From the NCBI GenBank assembly GCA_965205045.1, contig OZ242031.1:5022001-5086000 (forward strand): a stretch of 64,000 nucleotides of DNA, written 5' to 3'. The position numbers and the translations under genes are program-made. Below, piece by piece: positions 34,144-43,082 of the stretch. How positions within the stretch are numbered: the first letter of the stretch is position 1; each line of letters begins with the position of its first letter. Under the pieces are notes generated by a model. That model had not been told where the DNA came from, ran no database searches, and worked only from the letters and a program-made list of their open reading frames with translations. This DNA comes from UBA6522 sp965205045. Lineage in GTDB: Bacteria > Pseudomonadota > Gammaproteobacteria > Steroidobacterales > Rariloculaceae.

Positions 34144-37100
34144 CTACCTCGCGAAGAGGTACCGCGCACCCAGGTACAGGCGCATATCGCCTTCCTGGAA
34201 GGACTGGAATTGTTGATCCGTGCGGCCGCGGAAGACGATCGGTTCGTCCAGCAGGTTGATGCCCTCCAGGAAAATGGTCAGATTATCGGTGGCAGCATAG
34301 CTGGCGCTGAAGTCAAGCTGCGAGAACTCGTCAACAAACCGCGGAATGCGTTGGCTGACGTTGGTGTTGGCCAGAAATTCACCGCGGTTGTTGTAGTGCA
34401 AACGCACACTGAACCTTTCGTTCTCGTAGAAGCCCATGAGATTCCACGAGTCCGACAAGCCCGTCAGGGCAAACTGGTCCTCGGTGTGCGGGTTGGCGAG
34501 CACATCGTAGCCGATGTCACCGTCGACAAAGGTCGAGTTGGCCTGGAAGCCGAAGCCGTTGAGGTTGCCGGTGAAGAAGTGCACCCAGTTCAATTCCAGG
34601 CCCTGGATATTGGCGCTCGCCTGGTTTGTGGGCTGCTGAACGACAAAGTTCATCAATGGATCGTTCGAGTTGGGCTCGATATCACACGCGGTGGCGATGT
34701 CGGACGACAGCGCGGCGCCCCCATCATCATCGGGGTCGATGAATCCCATGGAGCCGGATCCAGCGACAGTATTCCCTGCATTTGGCCCCGCCTGAAAAAC
34801 TACATTTTCAAGGCACGCATCATTATCGATGAGCGCGGTCATGGTGAAGAGGTTCGTCTCGGTCAGCCCAGCTGAAGTACCATCTGCTTTGGTATGAGCA
34901 TTCAATGCGTCGATGGCCTGGCCCAGGCGGGTACCCGGGGCTCCGTTGGTGACATCGCGCAGGCCGAACAGGTTTGTCGTTACCTGCTCGTTGCCGATAA
35001 AGTTCTTCACCGACTTGTCGAAAAAGGCGACCGTAAAGGCGCTGCCCTCGCCGTAGTACCACTCCAGCGACAGGTCGAAGTTGTCGGACTCCAGCGGCTC
35101 CAGTTGCGCGTTGCCCCTGCTGCCGGTGGCGACGCCGCCCAGGTACGTCGCCGTGCTCGGATTACCGGCATTGGTGGTGACGAACATGTTGTTATACGGC
35201 GCGCGCGCGATGGTGGTGCTGAACGAGGCGCGCGCTTTCAGGTTGTCGTTGACATCCACCGAGAAGTCGAGGCTCGGCAGCAAGTTGTCATAATCGAACG
35301 TCTGCGACACCGCCTGCACGTCCGAGCTGAACACCGTGGCGAGGTCATTGTCCGATGTCCATTTCTTGAACATGGGAACCGACTGCAGTGTTACGGATTC
35401 GACGTCCGTCTGCTCCCAGCGCAGGCCGACCACGACCTGCATCGGCCTGCCGCCGACTTCGCCATCCAGAACGCCCTCGCCGTAAAGCGACACTACGTCC
35501 TCGGTGATGACGTTGTCGGCGATGCTTACCGTGGATCGGTTGTTGTAGTCGTATTGTGCCCCGCCGCCGTTGACGAAGCCGTCAAAAGCCTCCGCCACCG
35601 CCAACGGATCGATAAAGAACGCTTCCTGGCCCACAAGTCGCAGACTGGCGCCCGGGGCCACCGTTCCGCCGGCGGCGGTGAAATCCCGGACCAGTTCGTC
35701 CGCCGTCAGAAACTGATTGTTGTGATCCTCAAACTGGCAGCTTATGCATACGTCTTCAATGACTTCTTCCCCCATCAGCGTCGCGATATCGCCGATGAAG
35801 CCGGTGTTCCAACCGCCGATTTCGTCCCGGTAGCGCTCGTAGACCGAGTGCATTTCGTGGCTGACAAAGCCCGCGCCGAAATTGGCCGTGACCGGACCGC
35901 CGTTGTCGAAGGCGACTGCCATCTTGGCCTGGTCGATGACGGTATCCTGGGTACCAAATTCCTGAATGATGTACTGGAGCCCGAGATCCGACTTTTCGAA
36001 GATTCCATTCGCATTACCGCCGGGGAAGGTAACCTCCCGGCCGCCGACCATGGTTGTGCTGGGGCCAGAGCCGTCCGCAATGGCCTGGGCGACGTTGGGT
36101 ATCTCAGTGCGGTAGTCCACGATGTGGGCGGCGACAGCCTGACCGCCGAGGGAGGTTCCTTCAATGAGGGCGCCACTCGGGTGATTGCCCTTGGCGACCG
36201 CATTGCCATGGGCCGCGTCGAAGTTCAACGTCAGCGAGTCGTTGAGCTGATAGTCGACGTTGAGGCCGAACGAAGTCAACTCGTCCCGCATCGCGAACAA
36301 GCTGTTCCGGAAAGGGAGCTCCTTGCCCGCCTGGCTGAAGTCGCTGCCGCCGCCGGACACGAGCGGCTCGGACAAAAAGTCCGGCTGACTGAGGACAGGG
36401 TTGCCATTGAAGGCGACAAAGTCGAACTGGCGGACCCAGAAGGGTAGATCCGAAGCACTTTTTGCAAACTGATCGTTCCGTGCGAACAGGCCATCCGCGG
36501 TAACGGTCATGCGGTCCGAAGGCGCCCACTGCAGGGTCAGCGCAGCGTTGGTGCGCTCGCGCGAGCTCTCGCTGAATGCGAGGGCCGCAGAGTGCGGGAA
36601 GCCGGCCAGTTGATCCGGGCCGGGTGCGTTGACCAGGTTGGCGTTGGCGAAGGCGGGGATGTTCGGATTGAAGGGAAACTGCCAGACGATTCCGCGCCCG
36701 CTGTTGTGCAACGCTGTGCGATTCGAGAATTCGCGCTCCTGGACGGAACCGAAGGCGGACAAGCCGAAGGTGCCCTCATCGTTCGTCCAGTTGCCCAGAC
36801 CGCTTATCTCCGGCGTCGTGCCACCGCCGGAGTCAGAGAGGGCTTTTGCGCCAATGGAAAACTGGTTGGCCGATTCCAGGGGCTGAATGGTTTCGATATT
36901 GATCGTGCCGCCAAGACCGCCGGAGGGCACCCCGGCCCGGCCCGATTTGTACACCTGCAGACCCGATACTCCCTCGGACGCGAGGTTCGAGAAGTCGAAG
37001 GAGCGCGAATCGCCGGTTCTGATGTTGGCGTTGATGCCGAAGAAGACGCCCCGGGCGTCGGCCGCGGGCATCTGCCGGCCGTTCAGGGTCACGATGTTGA

Positions 37101-37434
37101 AGTCGCCACTGAAGCCGCGAATCGTGACCTCTGAACCCTCGCCCTCGACGCGGTTGATGGACACACCGGTAACGCGCTGCAGCGACTCCGCCAGGTTGGT
37201 GTCGGGGAACTTGCCGATATCTTCGGCGGAAATGGCGTCCACCACGCCTGAAGACTCACGCTTGACATCCATGGCCGCCAGCAAACTGCCGCGAATTCCG
37301 GTGACCACGACCTCCTCGAGGCCCTCACCGGCCTGCTGCGCACTCGCTTGGCCGGCCATGATGGACAAAGCTGCCGATACGGCGGTAGCCAATTTGGTTT
37401 TCTGCATTGTTGTTTTGGTTTCAACCATCTTCAT
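34144..37434 (-). CDS. TonB-dependent outer-membrane receptor (large, plug-rich type)
   Basis: 1096 residues with a Sec signal to GQASAQ and TonB box LEEVVVTGIRGSLLAAMDVK. The plug includes AISAEDIGKFPDTNLAES, VTGVSINRVEGEGSEVTIRG and LNGRQMPAAD, a pattern typical of receptors for complex carbohydrates or related polymers in Caulobacter- and Xanthomonas-like bacteria. The barrel ends in YLGARYLFAR. Such receptors are commonly encoded beside flavin-dependent halogenase-like proteins; here an intact one lies at 41158 and a deleted copy at 37644, just upstream. Two Cys pairs (CISC and others) sit in loop regions. Two more in-frame ATG codons follow the first closely. Confidence 0.94.
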   Translation of the reverse strand: MKMVETKTTMQKTKLATAVSAALSIMAGQASAQQAGEGLEEVVVTGIRGSLLAAMDVKRESSGVVDAISAEDIGKFPDTNLAESLQRVTGVSINRVEGEGSEVTIRGFSGDFNIVTLNGRQMPAADARGVFFGINANIRTGDSRSFDFSNLASEGVSGLQVYKSGRAGVPSGGLGGTINIETIQPLESANQFSIGAKALSDSGGGTTPEISGLGNWTNDEGTFGLSAFGSVQEREFSNRTALHNSGRGIVWQFPFNPNIPAFANANLVNAPGPDQLAGFPHSAALAFSESSRERTNAALTLQWAPSDRMTVTADGLFARNDQFAKSASDLPFWVRQFDFVAFNGNPVLSQPDFLSEPLVSGGGSDFSQAGKELPFRNSLFAMRDELTSFGLNVDYQLNDSLTLNFDAAHGNAVAKGNHPSGALIEGTSLGGQAVAAHIVDYRTEIPNVAQAIADGSGPSTTMVGGREVTFPGGNANGIFEKSDLGLQYIIQEFGTQDTVIDQAKMAVAFDNGGPVTANFGAGFVSHEMHSVYERYRDEIGGWNTGFIGDIATLMGEEVIEDVCISCQFEDHNNQFLTADELVRDFTAAGGTVAPGASLRLVGQEAFFIDPLAVAEAFDGFVNGGGAQYDYNNRSTVSIADNVITEDVVSLYGEGVLDGEVGGRPMQVVVGLRWEQTDVESVTLQSVPMFKKWTSDNDLATVFSSDVQAVSQTFDYDNLLPSLDFSVDVNDNLKARASFSTTIARAPYNNMFVTTNAGNPSTATYLGGVATGSRGNAQLEPLESDNFDLSLEWYYGEGSAFTVAFFDKSVKNFIGNEQVTTNLFGLRDVTNGAPGTRLGQAIDALNAHTKADGTSAGLTETNLFTMTALIDNDACLENVVFQAGPNAGNTVAGSGSMGFIDPDDDGGAALSSDIATACDIEPNSNDPLMNFVVQQPTNQASANIQGLELNWVHFFTGNLNGFGFQANSTFVDGDIGYDVLANPHTEDQFALTGLSDSWNLMGFYENERFSVRLHYNNRGEFLANTNVSQRIPRFVDEFSQLDFSASYAATDNLTIFLEGINLLDEPIVFRGRTDQQFQSFQEGDMRLYLGARYLFAR

Positions 37435-37643
37435 TACCCTACATTACCTCTAGCCATAGTCTCAGTACGCCCGACGCACGCGCCAGCATGATCAAGGCGA
37501 CATCTAACGGGCGAATTTAGCACACTTCCCCTTGGTCAGAAAAGCCTTGAGTCGCCGAAACCCGCAAAAAATAGTTTGTAGCAAATGCGCAACATTAGCG
37601 GCCCTGCGAGCCGTCCCCCCGCGCCACGTGCGGCCCCCTGCCC

Positions 37644-37762
37644 GCAACCCAGGCAACCTTCAAGCTCGGCATTGCCTTTGACAACTGGGGGGCGCCGCAC
37701 GACCGGGCAAGTGGAGGACCGGCGCGGAACTGAGTGGCACTGAACGAAGCGAGCGGTTAAGG
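37644..37762 (+). pseudogene. Scar of a deleted tryptophan-halogenase-like gene
   Basis: Bases 37644-37700 repeat the intact halogenase gene around 41368-41424 (both encode ATQATFKLGI-FD-WG), and 37720-37762 repeat its last bases and 3' flank (42629-42670: GAACTGAGTGGCAC, GAACGAAG). So a second copy once stood here and lost more than a kilobase internally. The rest of the 37435-37888 gap, upstream of the TonB receptor, holds no other gene that I can see. Confidence 0.75.
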
Positions 37763-37888
37763 CGTAGGGCCAACCCCCTTTATCACAGCACGACGGCACA
37801 CGACGCCCTCGGGCGGTCGGACAAGATCCGGGCTTGGCGGGAGTTGCGGGACATCGAGCCGAAGTGCTAAGCCGATCCGTTTCGAGGC

Positions 37889-38563
37889 TCAGGTATTGCG
37901 GACGATCAGGAAGCGGGCTTTGGCCGGAGGATCGAACACGCTGCTGTAAAAGAAGCTATCCCTGATTTCCTCAATGCCGAAATGCGGGGAAATCAGGTCC
38001 AGAATTTGTTTCTTTTCAAAATGGTACGGCATCTGGATGAGTTTGTCGCCGAACTTGTCGTAATTGACGAAACGCTCTTCCTCGCTGCTCATGATTTTCA
38101 GCAGAAGTGTGCCGTCGGGCCGCAGAATCCGTTTAATGCTGGCGACGTATTCGTAGTGATTGAACATGCAAATCGAATGATAACAACCTCGATCGAGCAC
38201 GAGGTCGAATCGATTCTCAGACAGGTTTGAAGCGGAAATATCGTCGAGCAAAAACTCGATTTGCAGGCCTTGTTCCCCGCCGAGCGCGAGTTTGGCCTGT
38301 TTGATGGCGGTCTCGGATATATCGGTGCCTACTAGCCGGTGGCCCCTGCGGGCAAGTTCCATCGCCTGCGATCCGCTGCAAGTGCCGAGATCGAGGATGT
38401 CGAGTTGGAGCAAATTCCGCTCACGAAAGAATTCTTCGATATCGGGGTCGAGTCGGTCATTGAACCACGGCCATCGATTCTCGCCATGGACGGTATACAT
38501 CGCATGGTTTTTCCTTTCCCACTTGTCGCGGTTCCACGACTTAAGCCGTTGCCTGATGTCCAT
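37889..38563 (-). CDS. Class I SAM-dependent methyltransferase
   Basis: 224 residues from the ATG at 38563; a longer frame upstream belongs to another gene fragment read out of frame. Motif I is ILDLGTCSGSQAMELARRG, followed by LVGTDISETAIKQAK, the motif II-like FLLDDISASN, FDLVLDRGCYHSI and ILRPDGTLLLKIMSS. The fold is that of thiopurine/tellurite-type small methyltransferases (the DRGCYH stretch is typical of that group). Cytoplasmic. It starts 7 bases beyond the stop of a rhamnosidase fragment and converges with no other gene. Substrate unknown. Confidence 0.88.
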   Translation of the reverse strand: MDIRQRLKSWNRDKWERKNHAMYTVHGENRWPWFNDRLDPDIEEFFRERNLLQLDILDLGTCSGSQAMELARRGHRLVGTDISETAIKQAKLALGGEQGLQIEFLLDDISASNLSENRFDLVLDRGCYHSICMFNHYEYVASIKRILRPDGTLLLKIMSSEEERFVNYDKFGDKLIQMPYHFEKKQILDLISPHFGIEEIRDSFFYSSVFDPPAKARFLIVRNT

Positions 38564-38570
38564 GATCGCG

Positions 38571-38861
38571 TCAAAAATTCGCCGGGGAATGCAACACTGT
38601 GAATGTATGGCTGCCCGGCCCGAGCGGGTAAACAAGATCGGGTCCGTCCCGTCCAATGCCGCTCCCGTTGAATTCTTCGCTGATTGCATCGGTGGGAATT
38701 TGGACGAGTTCCGGTTCGTAAAAGTTGGCGTCGGCGCGGACTTCGTTGGCCGGGGGCGTCGGGAGACGCAGAAAAGCCATCGTGTTTTCCGGCACGACGA
38801 GGCGGTAATCGTGGATATTGCCATCCACCGACCATTCGCTTTCGATGCGGTCGCACATTGA
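38571..38861 (-). pseudogene. C-terminal fragment of a GH78-like alpha-L-rhamnosidase
   Basis: About 97 residues remain, with RIESEWSVDG, YRLVVPENTMAFLRLP and GPGSHTFTVLHSPANF, which follow the order of the last beta-sandwich domain of bacterial rhamnosidases (ESxW, PxNTxAxxxLP, GxHTF). The catalytic domain is missing. Sequence upstream in the same frame (to 39164) is unrelated and looks like junk or another remnant. With the nearby TonB receptor this hints at a former plant- or algal-polysaccharide locus. Confidence 0.6.
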
Positions 38862-39287
38862 ATCGTTGAGGTGGTCCCACTTTATTGGACAGGTTGTTAA
38901 GGTGTACTCCGAGTGACGGACGGAGGGCGGTGTGGAAACCCACCTCTCAAGCTTCACGCGCTCTTCCTTCGACAAAGCAATTTCCCCGCCGCAACCCGCA
39001 TCGCACAACCCCCGGCATGCCGATCCAACGCCGGGTACCATATCCCACCCCATAAACGAGTGTAACATTACGTCCCGGCGCGCCGCCCGCGCAAGCGTCA
39101 GGAGCTTGCGCTGCAGAACGATTCGCGCCGTGACGAATATGCTGGGATGGCGGCACATCGACATGGTTGGGCAGATAACAGGATAAATGCAGAGTGAAAG
39201 GATGGCGACGGCGTCCCGCGCGCCCTGGCTGGCCCCCGATTGGCCCCATCGTGGCGCCGGATTCCCGTCATCGAGACACCGTCCCCG

Positions 39288-39410
39288 TCAACAAGCCGCC
39301 CAGAGCCCCTGCATCCGCTTGACTTTCAACACCAGGCAAACGAGGTTCCACTCGCCCTGAACCTTGCTCTGACTCCGGTCGATGGGCTCCTCACCGGCCA
39401 CTGCACGGCC
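39288..39410 (-). pseudogene. Transposase C-terminal remnant (IS1182-like)
   Basis: The minus strand reads SKVQGEWNLVCLVLKVKRMQG and a stop at 39288, which resembles the conserved C-terminal end of IS1182/IS5-type transposases (RGEWNLVCLALNLKRM). Nothing else of the element is recognisable. The wider gap 38862-39548 has no intact gene. Confidence 0.5.
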
Positions 39411-39548
39411 ACCGACACCCGAGCGCGACATATAAACGCGGCTTCGGCCGCAGAGCGGAGCAACGGCCGGGGTGCTTCCCGGTCGCCGGGTCAGATCGAA
39501 ACATGCCTCGTCGGTCTGAGGCGAAGCCTCGCTAGAGCAGTAGCAGCG

Positions 39549-39797
39549 TTACAGTCGTATCTTCTCGAAAGTCAGCAAGCCCACGATGAATGTGTCGGCC
39601 TGAACCGAATTGCGCACCTCGCTCCAGTCGACAAAAGCACGCTCTGCGTCGCTGACTATGCTGAGAACCTCAACCCGTGTGAGCTGTCTCCCCATATCGT
39701 AGTCGGCTTCGTGCCGGTGCTGTTGGAGATCGACGAATACCGCCGATACGCTGCGACGCAGGCTGGCGTGAATCGGTAGCGTACAGATTGGGAACAT
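39549..39797 (-). pseudogene. C-terminal fragment of a small HEPN-like protein
   Basis: 82 residues from the ATG at 39797. The stretch FVDLQQHRHEADYDMGRQLTR, then AERAFVDWSEVRNSVQADTFIVGLLTF matches my memory of a widespread HEPN-like family whose full length is about twice this. The N-terminal half is absent, so it is probably non-functional. It is divergent from the Rpn-like nuclease gene. Recognition is from pattern only. Confidence 0.45.
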
Positions 39798-39937
39798 AGC
39801 GATTTTCTCTCCCCAGGTACCGCGAATCTCTCGATTCTGCCAAGAAATGCGATGCCCCCGGGGGATATCCGGTCCATACAATCGTGGCACTTGAACACGT
39901 GCCCCCGGGCACATCGACCGATTTCTGGACGGATTCC

Positions 39938-40963
39938 ATGCACGACCCCGCCTACAAGCTGATCTATTCCCATCCCCGAATGGTCGCGGACCTGCTGCGC
40001 GGGTTCCTGCCCGACGGGGCGGAGGCGGGCTTCGACTTCGACACCCTGGAACCGCTGCCGACGTCGCACGTCGGACGGCGGCTGGAACGGCGCGAGGGCG
40101 ACCTGATGTGGCGGCTTCGCGCCCGCGCGGCGCCGGCGGATGGCTGGGTTCACGTGCTGGTTCTGCTGGAGTTCCAGTCCAGCGTGGACCGGAGCATGGC
40201 CTTGCGGGTGCTGACTTACACGGGGCTCGCCCTGGAGGGGTTGGTGCGCCGTGGGGAGGGGTTTCGCGAGGACGCGCGCTCGACGGTTCCGCTGCCGCCG
40301 GTGATCCCGTTTGTAGTCTACAATGGGAAGCGGCGCTGGACCGCGGCGCTGGACGTTTCGAAGCTGTTCGCCCCGGCGCCCCCGGTGCTGGCGCGGTTGC
40401 GGCCGTCGAACCGGTACGTGCTGCTGGACATGGGCAAGGCGGATGTCGGCGGGGTACCGTGGGACAACGCGGTCGGCTTGCACATCGCGTTGGAGAAGGC
40501 CACGCTGGAAGAGGCGCAGCCGGTTTTGCCCCGGCTGTCTGCGACGCTGGCGGGACCGGAGCACCTGGGGCTGCGGGTGGCGTTCGCCGAGTGGCTGAGG
40601 CGGTCGTGGGCGGAGGAGTACGGCGTGCTGGCGGACCTGGACGACAAGTCGCGCCGGGAACTGGACCGGATGGTGGCTGAAGGAGAGGTGGAAGCTATGG
40701 GATCGTTGGCGGTTGAGAGGTGGCGGGAGCAGAAGGCGCAGATTCATGCGCGGGGCCGCACGGAAGGTATTGAACACTATCGGCACTCACTGGCGCGTCA
40801 GGCGTCGCGCCGATTCGGCGCCAGCGCGGGCGAACGCCTGTCGGCGCTGCTAGCGGGCATCTCGGAGCCGGAGCAATTGGCGGCTGTGGGCGACGCGATC
40901 ATCGATTGCAAAACGGGCGCAGAGTTGCTCACGGCGGCGCGGCGAATCGCTGGCGTAAATTGA
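39938..40963 (+). CDS. Rpn-family (YhgA/transposase_31-like) PD-(D/E)XK nuclease with DUF4351 tail
   Basis: 341 residues from the ATG at 39938 (GGACGG upstream); a GTG at 39884 would add 18 residues. The opening HDPAYKLIYSHPRMVADLLRGF is the family signature and supplies the Asp; the active-site ExQ is in VLLEFQSSVD, then LPPVIPFVVYNGKRRW. The C-terminal ARQASRRFGASAGERLSALLAGI is DUF4351-like. Rpn proteins are DNA endonucleases that stimulate recA-independent recombination and are often in multiple, variable copies. It stands amid IS remnants, consistent with a mobile or selfish history. No partner gene. Confidence 0.88.
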   Translation: MHDPAYKLIYSHPRMVADLLRGFLPDGAEAGFDFDTLEPLPTSHVGRRLERREGDLMWRLRARAAPADGWVHVLVLLEFQSSVDRSMALRVLTYTGLALEGLVRRGEGFREDARSTVPLPPVIPFVVYNGKRRWTAALDVSKLFAPAPPVLARLRPSNRYVLLDMGKADVGGVPWDNAVGLHIALEKATLEEAQPVLPRLSATLAGPEHLGLRVAFAEWLRRSWAEEYGVLADLDDKSRRELDRMVAEGEVEAMGSLAVERWREQKAQIHARGRTEGIEHYRHSLARQASRRFGASAGERLSALLAGISEPEQLAAVGDAIIDCKTGAELLTAARRIAGVN

Positions 40964-41157
40964 ACCGCGGAGCAACTGGCGCCGAGCACGTTTTCGTTGT
41001 GGAGGCGCAAGCTTCGGCGGTGGGCGGCGGAAAGCGGGGCCAACTGCGCGGCGCGGTTTGCGGAGTTGGCGGATTCGCCGCCGCGCAATGACACGTCACA
41101 CGGCTCGGTCAGCTACGCTGTGAGCGCTCGGCGAACAAACTCGGGGATCGTAGTTAG

Positions 41158-42642
41158 ATGGAGGAGAAAATTCGCGTAGTCGTCGCCGGCGGCGGAACGG
41201 CTGGTTGGTTGACAGCGTACAGCCTGGTCACGCGGCTGGGTAACCTGCTCGAAATCACGCTGGTCGAATCCGACCGGATCGGAACCGTGGGTGTGGGCGA
41301 GGCGACCGTTCCCACCATCTGCAATTTTCACCATATCTTTAAAGTCGACGAGCGCGAGTTCATGCGCGCAACCCAGGCAACGTTCAAGCTCGGCATTGTC
41401 TTTGACCACTGGGGCAGGCCGGGCGACAGCTACGTTCACTCGTTCGGTACTATCGGGCAAAGTACCTGGATGGCGGGATTCCACCAGTACTGGATGGAAG
41501 CGCATGCCAATGGTTTTGGCGGCAGCCTGGAGGACTATTGCCTCGAATTGAAGGCGGCGAAGGCCGGCAAATTCGCGGTAAAAGTTGGTGAAACGCCACT
41601 GGCGTACGCCTATCACCTGGACGCAACGGCCTACGCCGGATTTCTGCGGCAAAAAAGCGAATCGCTCGGTGTCCGGCGAGTCGAAGGCAAGATCAGCGAA
41701 ATTACCGTCGATCCGGAGACGGGCAATATCCAATCGCTGGAGTTGGAGCAAGACAGGAAGGTCGCCGGTGATTTCTACATAGATTGCACCGGCTTCAGAG
41801 GCCTGCTTATCGGCGGTGCATTGGATGTCGAATACGAGGACTGGAGCCATTGGCTGGCCGCCGACCGCGCTCAGGCAGTACAGACTACAAGTACCGAACC
41901 GCCTCCACCCTATACACGCGCCATTGCACATGCCTCCGGGTGGCAGTGGCGTATCCCCCTGCAAAGCCGTACCGGCAATGGCCTTGTTTACAGCAGCCGG
42001 TTTTGTTCCGACGACGATGCCCGTGCGACTTTGCTCGGCAATATCACTGGAAAGACCATCACCGAGCCCCGCCTTCTGAGATTCAAAACCGGTCTCCGAA
42101 CAAATTCGTGGCACAAGAACTGTGTTGCCATAGGTTTATCGAGCGGCTTTCTCGAGCCACTTGAATCGACCAGCATACACTTGATTACCACTTCGCTGAT
42201 ACGCCTGATGAAGCTCTTCCCGTTTTCAGGCGAAATGGCGCCGCTGGCCGAGCACTATAACCGTGAAACCCGGATTGAATGGGAGGCTGTGCGCGATTTC
42301 ATCATCCTGCACTACAAGCAGACGCAACGGGATGACAGTGAATTCTGGAATTATTATCGCACCATGGATATCCCGGACAGCCTCGCTCACCGCATGGAGC
42401 TCTTTCAGGAAAATGGCCATGTGTGGCCGGATTTGGTGAACTTGTTTCGCACGCACTCCTGGGTTCAGGTGATGATTGGGCAGGGTATGTTCCCGAAACA
42501 TCGTCACGGTGCAGGTCGTATATTGTCACCGGAGGCATTAAGGCGAGAACTCGAAAAGCTGAGTTCTTTTGTAAATCATAATCTTGCCAAGCTGCCCGAT
42601 CACAATGACTTCATCAAACAGTATTGCCCGGCACAGAACTGA
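41158..42642 (+). CDS. Flavin-dependent tryptophan-halogenase-family protein
   Basis: 494 residues. FAD motif VAGGGTAGWLTA (10-20), GVGEATVP (45-52), the catalytic Lys77 in ATFKLGI, the WxWxIP motif at 262-267 (WQWRIP), and the FAD/chloride-side stretch SGFLEPLESTSIHL are all present. So both marks of flavin-dependent halogenases (Lys and WxWxIP) are kept. Homologues that neighbour large TonB receptors act on unknown, possibly indole-like or phenolic, substrates; free tryptophan is not implied. A flavin reductase is not nearby. A deleted second copy lies at 37644 next to the receptor, so the pair was once adjacent. Confidence 0.93.
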   Translation: MEEKIRVVVAGGGTAGWLTAYSLVTRLGNLLEITLVESDRIGTVGVGEATVPTICNFHHIFKVDEREFMRATQATFKLGIVFDHWGRPGDSYVHSFGTIGQSTWMAGFHQYWMEAHANGFGGSLEDYCLELKAAKAGKFAVKVGETPLAYAYHLDATAYAGFLRQKSESLGVRRVEGKISEITVDPETGNIQSLELEQDRKVAGDFYIDCTGFRGLLIGGALDVEYEDWSHWLAADRAQAVQTTSTEPPPPYTRAIAHASGWQWRIPLQSRTGNGLVYSSRFCSDDDARATLLGNITGKTITEPRLLRFKTGLRTNSWHKNCVAIGLSSGFLEPLESTSIHLITTSLIRLMKLFPFSGEMAPLAEHYNRETRIEWEAVRDFIILHYKQTQRDDSEFWNYYRTMDIPDSLAHRMELFQENGHVWPDLVNLFRTHSWVQVMIGQGMFPKHRHGAGRILSPEALRRELEKLSSFVNHNLAKLPDHNDFIKQYCPAQN

Positions 42643-42741
42643 GTGGCACCGAACGAAGACAACGAATAAGGTTGGATCGCGCGAGAATCGCCTGCTGCCT
42701 AAGCCCGGTCGCTAACGCTGCCTCAGACCTGAGTTCTACCC

Positions 42742-43069
42742 TTACTCATACATGTTTGTAGCTTGCGCAGGCCCGGCATCGGCCTTCAGATGTTGCAGGT
42801 AGTTCACAAGCCGATGAATTTCTGTACTTGGGTTTGGATTGTTCGTTTTCCTGCCATCGACAATTGTTCGTTGGGCATTAGCTTTTGCGTCCTTGAGCCG
42901 AGCCTTCATGGACTACTGCTACGTTGGCCGCACTCAGCCGGTATCGGCTCCTTATTTCGCTGAAGTAGAGCGGCTCCGTCTTCGAGCCTTCGCAAACGAT
43001 CAGAACGCGCTCGTAAGGTTCGCGTTTCAGGAGCCGCCGTTTTGACGGCTTGCGCGGTCTTCGTCTGGC
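42742..43069 (-). pseudogene. RloB-family gene with large internal deletion and frame change
   Basis: The 5' part reads ERVLIVCEGSKTEPLYFSEI, the hallmark RloB N-terminus, then VVHEG, and stops early in that frame. From about 42895 another frame continues KDAKANAQRTIVDG and NPNPSTEIHRLVNYLQHL, the RloB C-terminus, with a stop at 42742. The central half with the Toprim-like acidic residues is missing. It follows the RloA-type ATPase gene by about a dozen bases, so the pair is a broken AbiL/RloAB-type defence operon. The start at a GTG (43069) is a guess. Confidence 0.75.
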
Positions 43070-43082
43070 CACAGCGAATATG

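Noticed and set aside
38564..38824. Upstream extension of the methyltransferase gene at 37889
   Set aside because: The added residues are out-of-frame reading of a rhamnosidase fragment; the ATG at 38563 starts at the conserved part.
38878..39164. IS630-type transposase fragment (KEERVKLERWV)
   Set aside because: The short match is in the right style but neighbouring motifs are absent or in the wrong order, so I do not claim it.
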